A stretch of DNA of 64,000 nt from Rhizomucor pusillus (Eukaryota; Mucoromycota; Mucoromycetes; Mucorales; Lichtheimiaceae). A model generated the notes under the pieces. The model did no database searches. It had not been told where the DNA came from and worked only from the letters and a program-made list of their open reading frames with translations. A program made the position numbers and the translations under genes. Within the stretch, counting starts at the first letter, position 1, and each line of letters begins with the position of its first letter. The stretch is from contig FWWN02000129.1 in assembly GCA_900175165.2 (NCBI GenBank), forward strand, positions 1 through 64,000. Reading direction: 5' to 3'. Below are positions 47,279 through 57,598 of the stretch, piece by piece.

Positions 47279-49949
47279 ATCCGATCAAAGAGAAAACATG
47301 CTAGAAACACAAATGTCGTCATTTAACGAAAAGGAGGAAACTTGCTTTATTTTATATTATTTCTCAAATCAATGCTCCAACTTGACATCTATATGCTTTC
47401 AAAGGCGTCACCTTGTGAACTGGTTTTTTGGGGAGGTTATCAAGGGGCATATTGTTCATTTTTCTCTTTCTTCTTTCGAAGCAGTGAGCAATCACGCGCA
47501 CATATGTCAAATAACTACAAGAAATCAAAGGACCTATAGACATCACTTTGGAGTCTATTTTCTCTGGACTATGTGCAAGACGTCTTCGTTGTAGATATGT
47601 CCTACGTATCTGTAAAGGCATGCTGGGCATGGTGCGGCAGAAAACATTCTAGAAAGCTGATCCTCTGAGCCAATTGTTACCATCGGCTTTAAAAACGCAT
47701 AAGACGGCTTGACAAGGTGCTCGAATTTGCTATTACTACTGTACATGCATACTTGTGCGAGCGCTATCAGACATCACAATGTTTCAGCATAAATAAGGAG
47801 CATGAAACATTTTTGTCCGGCACCTTATTATTATAACACAGAATAAACATTACTAGCATAATGAAATAATGGAGAAAATTCAAACACTTTTGCCATCCTA
47901 CCGCAATTTATGCAGTTTCTTTTTGGGGGCAGCCTTGCAGAAAAATTTCTTCAACAAGGTTTTCGAACAAGACTTCACTTTACGTTTGAGATTTTATATG
48001 CTAGTGTGTATCTTCGAAGCGAAATTCTGTTTCTGCAGGTTTCAAGCATTCGGTACGTACTCGTCTCGTATCTGTACGAGGATTATGCGCCGAGGGCGCC
48101 GCCAGTCAATTCAAACGCCGTCTGGAAGCTATAAAAGGGCAGATTTCTGGGGATCTTTTCTCAGGTTTTTTTTCCCGCTTCACAGTGGCAAATGAAGGCG
48201 CTTAATCGGCCTGGTGCCACTCCGGGGGCTGGTTAAGCTGATGCTGCTCCTTGGTGCCAAAGACCAGTCGCTTACGCCGTAGCAGATTAAGTCCGTTGTT
48301 GTGTGGCATAACGGTGTAAGGGACAGAATTTTTGGTCTCTCTCTCCCTCAATTAACTAAATGAACTAGCAATTCAGGCAGTTGAGGGAAACAGATGCCGA
48401 CGATTGCTTCTTTAAGTCTTAGGGCCCCAGAGCCCATAATTTTTGGAACCTGGCTCTCGTGGCGCACAATCACAAATAATGAAAACGAAAGTATGAACTC
48501 TAGCTAGTCCTCAGCAATGCAGTCTTGCAATTTAGCTGTAGCGAATATCGCCTTTTTTCATGTCAAACTTGGCTTTTGGGTGATTAGTCTAGTCTGTTAC
48601 AAGTATACTTTGAGTTGCCTCGTTGCTTTACTCTTGTCTCTTTTTGATCTTGCAATACTGTGGACGATTGTTGCTTGCGTAGATCTCGTTGCGAAAGCTA
48701 CGCGACGACATTGTACAAGGAGCCTCGCAAAGTTCTCTCCCTCATTTATCTACATTTTCAGAGTTGATGAGCTGCTGCTATTCTGATTGGGGTAGCAAGC
48801 GCAATGGCCGTGGTTTAACGATCCACCAGCAAGTTGCTGCTTGCTAGAAGACATTTGGCGATATCAAGTTCTACGCTATCCATCATCGGTGGAAGTTCCT
48901 CGTAAAGAGATACTCTGAAACCACGTATGAAACGTCAGAGTAGATCTGTCTATATAACAGCCGTGGATAACATAGTAGCAATCCGTTTCCTCAGGCGTCA
49001 TTGTAAACATATTCCAATTTGAAATGCTTTTCAAAGCAACGGCTGTTACTTGAATAGTTAGCATGTGTGCGAATGCATTAAATACAGAGATCCCGCGCTT
49101 GGACCAAAGCATTAATCAGAACATCGTTTTCATTGATATGTAAGGCTATTCGTAGCGTAATATGTCAAATATGAAAGCTTGATACGGTGTAATCTGGCAT
49201 CTTTGCAGCGGCGGCACAGTTTGGCTTACATGCCAAGACGGTTCATACCTGGTTCTCGGTTACGCTAGTTGACCCTTGAAGCTTCGCCAACTTATGCATT
49301 TATTCCATTGTTTCGGATAGCAGCATCAACGTTGCATGCAGCATCTGTTTGGTCCTCGAGCCACTTTCTTGGAAAATGCCTTGAAACTTCTGAGAGAATC
49401 CACATGAATTGTATACTCGATAAAGGGGTTTGTGGAAACGAGCTTAATTTCTGAAAAGAAAAAGACGAATAGTGCCTAAATGTGAATAGAAAATGCCGGC
49501 TAACCGATTAAGATGCCCACTCCGCCGCCGCGCCGATGAGCAGTGCTCCTGCGCAACGTATCTCATGGGATCACTAGTATGTGGATCACTGCCCAGATTT
49601 GGTCAAAGGTACCATGTGAGCGGTGCACGGTAGATACACACGGACCAGCACGGACCGGCGTTATGCTCGGCAAGAAATAAAACTAGAAATATATGACATT
49701 GACGTTATGTATATACATTACATGCATTGCAGCCCATCCTTCCGGCGACCGGATTCAAGAACATCAAGCTACGTTTTGCATATGGCTATCTAGCGTAATC
49801 ATGTAATGATCTACATAGAAGAGGGAGTTAGCCAGGAACAATCAGAGCATTTATACTGCGAAGCATGTATTACAAATTGTAAACGATGATTTCATCGGGA
49901 CTGAGTCAATCAAGGGTTGTGCAATCTCCAGATCTTTCTACGTGTAGGC
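47279..49949. other. 2.7-kb gene-poor stretch
   Basis: No supportable gene. Frames up to 188 codons (47028–47594) are the out-of-frame continuation of the PhoD-like last exon. A TATA-like CTATAAAAGG occurs at 48130–48140 without a following gene. This may be decayed duplicated sequence, since a PhoD-like relic follows. Confidence 0.4.
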
Positions 49950-50160
49950 AGAGAAACAGGATCATGGGTCAGAAGGGTACCATGAACTATCTTGTGAGCG
50001 TGTCTAGACTCATAATTGGCTTGCTGATAAAACAAGCAAAAAACGTCAAGCAACTTCTGCAGCGTTATGCATCTGCGGCCTGCCGCACTACCACCACCAG
50101 CTCCCATTCATCGGACCCCATGCGCATCGATGGAAGATACGTCGGCAGGCGCACCACGTA
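49950..50160 (+). pseudogene. Relic of the PhoD-like gene's last exon
   Basis: The frame MGQKGTMNYLVSVSRLIIG…KQAKNVKQLLQRYA aligns with VGQKGTVGYLVAVPRLVFGQ…MDKRQALQQWAQQ of the PhoD-like protein (last exon, 47036 onward). Nucleotide similarity continues through the CACCACCACCA tract. The coding sequence between RNR and GQKG of the parent is deleted, and no upstream PhoD exons are detected. The copy is therefore a truncated relic in the same orientation, about 3 kb from the parent and 270 nt upstream of kinase 2. Confidence 0.65.
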
Positions 50161-50426
50161 ACGATAAAAACGAAAAGACGGTGTGCTTACACACATGAAT
50201 GGGGGCATGATATCCTCGGTCCCTACAGATATAAGGTAAGGCTATTCACACATTAATCCCCATTCAAATAGCATCCCGAGCCCTCCTATCTTTTTCCCTT
50301 CTTCTTCTTCCTTTGTTCTTATCGTTCATTTCCATTATTTCCCCCATCACACTGCATTCGACCAACAACACCACCATTTGCTACACAGCATAGCTTTCAT
50401 CGGTTTATATACATCCAGTTTGCACA
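50161..50426. promoter_or_regulatory. Kinase 2 leader/promoter
   Basis: About 265 nt between the relic and the kinase 2 ATG. 50281–50340 is strongly C/T-rich (CTTCTTCTTCTTCC), matching the leader style of kinase 1. A TATATA-like GGTTTATATACATCC lies at 50402–50416, close to the start. Confidence 0.35.
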
Positions 50427-51627
50427 ATGGCATCAATATCATCAACAACACATTCTGTCGCTGTAAGCGGAACAGTTAGAAAAAGAATTCCAGGGAGAGA
50501 GGAGTTTGCTAACGTTGCAATGCATAGCCGCAGCTACCTGTCACTCCGGTGTGCCAAAGACCAAGAAGTACCAACAACAGCAGCAGCAATAGTAGCAGCC
50601 GATCGCCTTTCCTTCCATACGGACTTCGCAGCGACAATGCGCAGCTGAAAAGACTATTGTGTCTACTCCAGCAGAAGACGCTTCGGACGTCGTTTCTGAA
50701 TCGGTATGTCATCAAAGATATTCTTGGACAAGGCGGATACGGACTGGTTGCCGAGGCGCATGACATCCGCACGCACCAACCTGTTGCAGTCAAGTTTGTA
50801 TTCAAGAACAAGATCAAGACGCAGATGGTGCAAGACCGCTGGTTCGGTCGGATGATTCCCATGGAAGCCTACGTGCTTGCGCAGCTGGACCACCCCAATG
50901 CTATCCGGTTACTGGATTACGACGAGGACAGGAACCTGTATTATCTCGTGACAGAATTACATGGGACGCCGTGGACAGCACCGGCAAACGGGCACACAAG
51001 TCGTGACCTTTTCGATTGCATCGAGCATCACGGTCGTCTCAGCGAAGATATCGCTCGCAAGATAATGGCGCAGGTCGTCAGTTGTGTTCAACATATGGCT
51101 GAGCGAGGTTTCTTCCACCGGGATATCAAGGACGAGAACATTCTAGTCGATGAGCATTTCAATGTAAGCAGTCCTTATCAACGATCACGCATCAACAATG
51201 GCAAATACTTTACTAAGCTATCTATTTTATTTAGGTCAAAGTAACTGATTTCGGTTCCACCGTCTACTCAAAGGAAAAGGAGTCCAGCAAAGCCAAAGTC
51301 GACCGATTTTTCGGTACCGTCACTTACGCCGCACCGGAAATCTTCCAGCAGCAATCATATTTAGCCGAACCGGCAGAGGTGTGGGCATTGGGTGTGCTTT
51401 TGTACAATATGCTCTTTGGAAAGGCGCCGTTCGCAGACAAGTTCCAGGTCCTGTATGGCAGCTTTGCACGGCCGACAGCACATACTTCACCGGAATGCAT
51501 GCATTTACTGCGCGGCATGCTTGCCAAATCACCAGCCGATCGACTAACACTCGCAGATATCCAAGCACACCGTTGGTTCACTCCTTCTCCCCCGCCATCC
51601 CCAGTGCTTCGATTGCTACAGAAATAA
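50427..51627 (+). CDS. Ser/Thr protein kinase 2, paralogue of kinase 1
   Basis: Exons 50427–50462 (12 codons), 50528–51163 and 51235–51627 give 354 residues. Catalytic landmarks are all present: LGQGGYGLV, VAVKFVFK, helix-C Glu in MEAYVLAQL, FHRDIKDEN, VTDFGST, YAAPEIF, then VWALGVLLYNMLFGKAPF. VTELHGTPW and SRDLFDCIE match kinase 1. The hinge-proximal insert is much shorter (TAPANGHT). The last intron interrupts the gene at exactly the same position and phase as kinase 1, directly before KVTDFG. Intron 1 has a GCTAAC branch site and a CATAG acceptor, so the ATG sits in a separate small exon. Low-complexity Ser/Asn follows the start. The substrate is unknown. Confidence 0.9.
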
Positions 51628-52013
51628 AAAACGCAGACTACTACTCTATACTGTAATCTTGCAATTCGCACAACAAAGCATTCCATAATTCTCATTGTCC
51701 TTTTCTTCTATTTTATTGTTTCTTGCTTGAAAGATTGATAGAGTTCATCGTCAGGCCCAATGTTCCGAAAAAAGCTGGCATCGTCGACTTGACCAATCGC
51801 AACGAGCAAATGACTCCGCTTCATTCATTCAGCAAACGAAATACTTCCAAGAGGTGCGCACTTCCCAAAACAGCCCTCCTTCCGCCGCCACCGATCCGTT
51901 TTTTTTTTTCTTCCAATTGTTTCTTTTCCATCCTTCCTCGCTTTTCCCTTCCCCCACCCGTCTTTTTTCCCTTTACCCCATTCCGGCAGGGCTGCTGGTG
52001 GTTGCTTCGCGCA
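51628..52013. other. Intergenic, methyltransferase promoter
   Basis: About 385 nt. 51880–51985 is dominated by C/T runs, including a T12 tract, as seen upstream of other genes here. An open frame runs through it from 51723 but is low-complexity and not included. Confidence 0.4.
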
Positions 52014-53197
52014 ATGCTTCCCCACCAGATGCTAGATACATTGCACATGCAAGTGCAGCAGACGTTTGCGTGTGCCAAAACCGCTGACAACGATAATAAG
52101 CTTTTGGAGAGCATTGATGCAGTCTATGATCTTCTGGAACGGCTGATACAATGGTCTTATGATCGGTACACCAATATTGAGCTCCAGGATGGTCACGAGG
52201 AAGACAAGGAAGAGGATACCTACAGAGTCCGGCCGCAAGATGTGGTGCGGGCGAACCAGATTGCAAGAAATCTGCTTGTCAGGACCGTCGCAGGCAAGCT
52301 CGGGGATGTGGGCGAGGAACGGATGGAGACGGCTGCTAGGCTCTTGGCCCACCTTTCCGGAAGAGGTGGTAAGTTACTGCTGTCCCCGGTTGTCTTGTAA
52401 TCCGCAATAATGGGTCTTACATGGAAGAGAAAAGCCGCAGGACCCATCACGCGCACGTGGCATTTTCCATACCTTGATCCGAATGGCGTTCGTTGCGAAC
52501 ACCAAATCAGGATCCACGAGCCTAGCTACATTGGGAATGATATCGGGTTCAAAACATGGGGATCGGCACCGTTGCTAACAAAGTAGGTTGCCTTTTTTAC
52601 GGTCAAAAAAGAAACGAGAGTTTTGAATATGTATGTATACAGTGTGCGGCATACTTAACGTTACTTCCTCTTTTTTTTCATCCTTGTATTAGGAAGCTTA
52701 TCCAGCAAAACTTGATACCTGATATCACGAATCGGCATATCCTTGAACTGGCTACGGGCACGGGCCTTGTCGGACTAGCATGCGATAAACTGGGAGCGGC
52801 GCAAGTGATAATGACCGACTATCACGAATCAGTTTTGAAAAACGCAGCGATTAATGTGCAGCTGAACGAGTCGCGAGCAACCGTGCAAAAGTTGGATTTT
52901 ATAGAAGTTGCACGCGACGAAGACCCGGTGTGGAAAGGTCGCACGTTTGACGTCGTGGTAGCCAGCGACTTGCTGTATGAGATGGAGCACGCCGAGTATC
53001 TCCCGATAGCAGTCAACAAACTCATGGAAAATGAATTCTATTTCATGATACCCTTGCGCCCGACCCACTGGGCTGAAGTCGAGCGATTCGAACAAGGAAT
53101 GGAAAGGTTGGGATTGCTTACGCGTAGAGTCACCGAGCTTGAGAAACTCGAAGAGGAAGGCATGGTTCGGTACCGATTGTATGAGTTTACACGATAG
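52014..53197 (+). CDS. Family-16 protein lysine methyltransferase-like enzyme
   Basis: S-adenosylmethionine-dependent methyltransferase of the METTL21/EFM group, whose members methylate elongation factors, chaperones and similar proteins. Exons 52014–52368, 52435–52582 and 52693–53197 give 335 residues. Class I landmarks: motif I ILELATGTGLVGLACDKLGA, acidic end of strand 2 in IMTDYHESVLKNAAINV, and the post-I/DxxY-like segment VVASDLLYEMEH, where family 16 usually has D-x-x-Y. The domain is preceded by an N-terminal extension and a beta segment TRTWHFPYLD…EHQIRIHEP, then KTWGSAPLL, the usual entry motif. The specific substrate cannot be assigned. The start could also be the Met at 52029. Confidence 0.85.
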
Positions 53198-53423
53198 AAA
53201 TAATTTTTGCATTGAAGCTTTCTCATGTATACATCATGTAAAATGTAATAATAGGCATTCTAAAATAAACCACATTTACTACTACTAAATGCAAAGTCAG
53301 CTACGCTTTGTCTGCTCTTATCAACTAGAGGCAATAGTAACTGCTAATACAAGAAGGATTTATACAAAAGAAGGGGAGGAGAGGTTATTGTACAAGATGG
53401 TATACTGATAGCTCATTTATCTA

Positions 53424-54122
53424 TTATTTCTGTTGAGACTTGACATATTTAATCAATGCTTCAACGTCCTTGTGGAATTCCTTAATAACCACCCAGTCGC
53501 TCATGACTTTGGGTACCCAACCTCCAGAACTCGAATGCTGTATGCAGACCCATTCTACTGTTCCATCATCCTTCTCGCGCACAATTTCCCATGACTCGTA
53601 CGAGCCACGCACAAAGCTCGGCCGCGCCGGTAAATCTTGAGGCTCGACTGGTTTTGAGACCACCATAAAGTACCGTTTCCCATCTTTGTCTCTATCCTCA
53701 TGCGTCAAGACCAGCTCAACAAACTCGCGGCTTGATGCTACCGTCGCCTTGTATCCCAGTCGGTACACGCCTGCTTCGCCGTGCGGGTAGTCGAGGGCAA
53801 ATAGCCGTTTAGCTTCCATCATAAGCTCAACGTACTTGACCTCATTGAAAGAATGGTCCACAAAAAGGTACCGTCGCAGCTGGTCGTATGTAACGTCCGT
53901 ATGTTTGCTGCTGCGCTGCACAAACCTGTGTCCACCATCGCTGTCTTCTTTGGGCTTACGCCGCGTTGTCACTGCTCCGTTGCGTTGCACCGTCGGCCAC
54001 TCGCTCGACTTGGCTTCAAGATCTTGACCCTCGTCAACGAGGCCACGGAAATACTCTTCAAGTTGCTGCGCATTTTTGCTCTTGAGGAAACTCTCCGAAA
54101 TGGACGGAATCATGATTGCCAA
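53424..54122 (-). CDS. START-like lipid-binding domain protein (DUF3074 type)
   Basis: Intronless, 232 residues. The C-terminal two thirds fit a fungal START-like fold: YFMVVSKPVEPQDLPARPSF, a strand with SYESWEIV, and the terminal helix preceded by GGWVPKVMSDWVVIKEFHKD, resembling the GGxIP…DVxxFl ending of START domains. The N-terminus contains a charged, disordered region (RRKPKEDSDGGHRF). Lipid binding is inferred from the fold and no ligand is known. An in-frame Met three residues downstream is an alternative start. Confidence 0.7.
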   Translation of the reverse strand: MAIMIPSISESFLKSKNAQQLEEYFRGLVDEGQDLEAKSSEWPTVQRNGAVTTRRKPKEDSDGGHRFVQRSSKHTDVTYDQLRRYLFVDHSFNEVKYVELMMEAKRLFALDYPHGEAGVYRLGYKATVASSREFVELVLTHEDRDKDGKRYFMVVSKPVEPQDLPARPSFVRGSYESWEIVREKDDGTVEWVCIQHSSSGGWVPKVMSDWVVIKEFHKDVEALIKYVKSQQK

Positions 54123-54477
54123 CGAAAAAAAGACTTATCGTGGTGAGCAGCGTTGCTTTCCGCATTGTTTTTACCCGCAGAGTTACACGAATGCGATCAT
54201 TACGGGTTAAGTGATTTGCCAGGGCTACTACGGCCCGAATTGTTGGATTGCAATGCTACTTCCCTGGCACGCTTTATCATCTACATGTAGCATACACTTG
54301 CCTTGAATGCGACTGTATTAAGATATATAACATGTAACCATATACTTTTTTTTATCAAAGGCACGCGCAATCCCTTCTGATTATCCATACATGAGAATAT
54401 CCTAGATTCGAAGGGGTTGGGAATAAAAATACAATGATCTTGCCAAACATCATCAATATTAAACGAGCAGCAATAAG
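54123..54477. other. Short intergenic region
   Basis: About 355 nt. It includes the START-like gene promoter and the aldehyde dehydrogenase 3' end. A frame reads through from the dehydrogenase past its true stop if the last intron is ignored. No other feature. Confidence 0.4.
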
Positions 54478-56336
54478 CTAGTTCTTGAGGTTGATTTTGA
54501 CTGTCTTGATCTAAAGCATGGAAAATCCAAGTCAATATGTATACATTATGAAGAAAGATAATTATTTTACGTGCTTGGTAATATTCCTGGAGCGAATACT
54601 CGCTGTTCTCGCGGCCTATGCCACTCTGCTTGTAGCCGCCAAACGGAGCATATACGTCGGCAGATAGATAATGGTTGACCCCTACATCGTGATATCCATA
54701 AGCATGCAGCTCTGCTTCCTGAGTGAAGGATTGTGAATACTCACAGACGGCGCCAGATTCCAGTTTGTTGGATACTTCGATGGCTGTCTTTACATTGGAT
54801 GTGAACACGCCAGCAGCCAAACCATACTCTGTGTCGTTGGCTTCTTTCACGACCTCGTCAATGTCGTTGAATTTGGAAATAGCAGCAACGGGACCAAAGA
54901 TCTCCTCTTTCATGATTCGCATATCAGGCGAAACGTCTAGGTCGCGACATCGATTAGATATTTTTCTTCAGTTTACATATCGATACCTTTTCTTCCTTTT
55001 TACCCGTGAAAACTGTAGGCTCAATAAAGTATCCCTGATTTCCATGACGATTGCCGCCCAGCAAACAAGTAGCGCCTTCCTTTTTGCCAACATCAATGTA
55101 TTCCAGCACACGCTCCATCTGCTTTTGGGAAATCTGGGGACCCTGGATGACGCCGTCGTCCCAGGGACTGCCGACTTTGGCTGCAAGCACAAGCTGCTTG
55201 AACTTTTCGAGAAATTTGTCGTAGATACCTTCTTGCACGTAGATGCGGCTTCCTGCGAGACAAATCTGGCCTGCGTTCATATAGATAGCCTTGTAAGCCC
55301 AAGAAACGGCCTTATCGAGATCGGAAATGTCGTCAAAGAAGATGTTTGGCGACTTGCCGCCGAGTTCCAGTGTTACTTTTTTCAAGTTGGTCTCGGCTGC
55401 AGCCTTCATGACGAGACGGCCCACCGCTCCGCTGCCGGTGAATGCAATCTTGCGCACAAGAGGGTGTCTTGCGAGCGCGTCGCCGGCGGTGGCACCGTAT
55501 CCTGTAACAACATTCACGACGCCGGGAGGAAAGCCTGCTTCCTTGATAAGCGCGGCCATCTTGATCGAAGACAAAGGTCCTATCTCCGAGGGTTTGATGA
55601 CAATCACGTTGCCTGTCGCCAACGCAGGCGCGACTTTCATGGCGAACATGATGAGAGGCACGTTCCACGGGATGATGCCTCCACATACGCCAAACGGCTC
55701 GTGACGGATGTACGTGAGTGTGCCCTCGGTATCCACAACTTTGCCGTGAATCTTGTCACACCATCCTGCGTAGTATCGCCTGCAAACGCGTATTGTGTGA
55801 TCAATCTCGTGTGCAACGCCAGACTATATTGCTCTTACATGTATTCTGGAATCATTGCCACGTCAAATGACCGAGCGGTGGCGAGAGGCTTGCCGATATC
55901 CAACGCTTCAATGTGTGCCAGTTCGTCTGCGTCGCGCTCGACGAGTTCTGCCAGTTTGTACAAGAGCTTTCCTCGCTTCTGAGCACTTGTATAACGCCAG
56001 ACATTGTGGAACGCTTCGTGCGCGGCCTTGACGGCCAGATCGATCTCCTCGGCCCCACCTGTACAACTCTATTATATTAACAAGGCTGTCGTTGAATCTT
56101 GTATCTTTCCATACCAGCTTGAACCGGCGTAATCAATTTTTCCGTGGAGGGATCAAGAACATCGATCGTTTCAGAACCACCAACAAACTCGTTGTTGATG
56201 AAAAGTCCAGTCTGCACTGTCGTCCGTTGTCGCGGCCAAACTAAGTTTAATCTCTCCACCCAGCTTTGTCTATTAAATGTAACGTACACTTCAAATTGAA
56301 ACCGTCTGGAGTGGTATAGTCTGTGATATACGACAT
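54478..56336 (-). CDS. NAD(P)-dependent aldehyde dehydrogenase
   Basis: Oxidises aldehydes to acids. Exons 56336–56288, 56216–56115, 56058–55839, 55779–55004, 54936–54745, 54681–54575 and 54510–54478 sum to 492 residues, a normal class 1/2 length. Cofactor and catalytic motifs are clear: IIPWNVPLIM, KPSEIGPLS, FTGSGAVGR, the general base in TLELGGKSP, the nucleophile in NAGQICLAGSR, EEIFGPV and YAPFGGYKQSGIGREN. The start MSYITDYTTPDGFNLK and end KTVKINLKN are typical of cytosolic enzymes, and no targeting peptide is seen. The last intron must start GCACGT (54574–54569) to keep EYYQ/IKTVKINL in frame. A 419-codon frame on the opposite strand is a shadow. Confidence 0.94.
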
Positions 56337-56492
56337 GTCCTGTTTTATATATGTATACGGCGTGAAAAAGTAGAAAAAGTTATAACGAGTGAGGGAAGGG
56401 GAGAAGTTATGTGTGTGTGAAAGATAGAAAGACAAGAAACATTTTAGGTCCGTTGTTCGCGTTTTTAATACTGTTTCACGCACAGATTACGT

Positions 56493-57280
56493 CTATTCAA
56501 AAAACGGTAAACTTCGAATGAACCGGTCGACAGCGATGCGAAACAGCTCATTGGAAATATTGCCAGCCGGCAACGGTGCAGTTTTCGGTGGGTTTGACCC
56601 ATCTTGATCGGTTGGCAAAAGACCTGGTGTAACTTCCCACCGCGTATCCTCGAAGCGCATCAGACCGTTCTTGACCACGAATTCAACGTAAAGTTGTACA
56701 TAGATCTGTTTTAGCACGGGTCGCAGGGATTCCGTGTTGACGTCCGAATTCATGACAAATTTTAGTCCCGTGGGTGTCTCGTAGTAATGCAGACGGTAAG
56801 TCGATGTGCGGTATGATATGAAGCCATCTTGGCTATATACATTATTCCCGAGTCAATTTTTTCTCTCCTACCCTGAGGCGTCCCACCATTGCAATTTACC
56901 TACCTTCCACTCAACTTGCGTACAAAGTTTCGTAAAGAGTAAATTACACCGTATACCAATTTTGCCTCTTCTTCAATCGAAATAACGCTGCCTGCAGCCA
57001 TGCCGCTGACAGTAGGCTGTGTCTCGCCAGCACGCGTCGTCGCGTTGCTGCTGCTCTTGTCCGGATTCGACACGTCAGGACTTGATGTCGAGAAACGCGA
57101 CGACGACGTTGTCAGGCCGCCGAAACGGCTGCTGCCGCTAGTTGTCGTTCCTGGCGCAATGCTCCCCGTTTGACTGATACTGTTGCTGTGCGAAGCCGTG
57201 TTTGGAGTTTTATGCGTCCATTTCTGATAGTATATGCATTGGCAATGGCGGTCGAAGATGTACAAGTTATAGATGGTCAT
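56493..57280 (-). CDS. BET5: TRAPP complex subunit Bet5/TRAPPC1
   Basis: Longin-fold core subunit of TRAPP, the Ypt1/Rab1 exchange factor in ER-to-Golgi traffic. Exons 57280–56904 and 56832–56493 give 238 residues. The start MTIYNLYIFDRHCQCIYYQKW is diagnostic. After an insert of about 75 Ser/Thr/Pro-rich residues the family resumes at EEAKLVYGVIYSLRNFVRKL. FISYRTSTYRLHYYETPTGL, YVQLYVEFVVKNGLM and the final helix ELFRIAVDRFIRSLPFFE follow. Animal proteins lack most of the insert (about 145 residues total). The first ATG directly starts the longin strand. Confidence 0.93.
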
Positions 57281-57598
57281 TCTGAGCTAGCCGTCGTTTT
57301 CTTCTTTGGTCGACCCGCAAAGGAAGCTTGTTGTCGGAGTGCGTCCTTCTGCTATCAAAGTGGTGCCCTCAATGTAACCTTTAGAGCATTGGAAACACAA
57401 TTACACTTAGATATCATGTTACAAAGTCCTTCCTTAGTATATTCTCTCTACGCACATAAATAATTGGAAAATATGGGGCTAGTCCGTTGACAATTCTCTA
57501 AAAAATCCTGAGTGAGTAAATTGCAGCACACTAAGCGCGGTTGCCAAAGTGAATAAGCTTCTCCGCTCCAAGATCTCCAAGGTGCCTGATTCTGATCG
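57281..57598. promoter_or_regulatory. Bidirectional upstream region of BET5 and the helicase
   Basis: 318 nt between divergent starts at 57280 (minus) and 57599 (plus). Both promoters must lie here. No individual site can be defended. Confidence 0.4.

Noticed and set aside
54723..55982. Plus-strand 419-codon frame
   Set aside because: Antisense to the aldehyde dehydrogenase catalytic exons, with no domain of its own.
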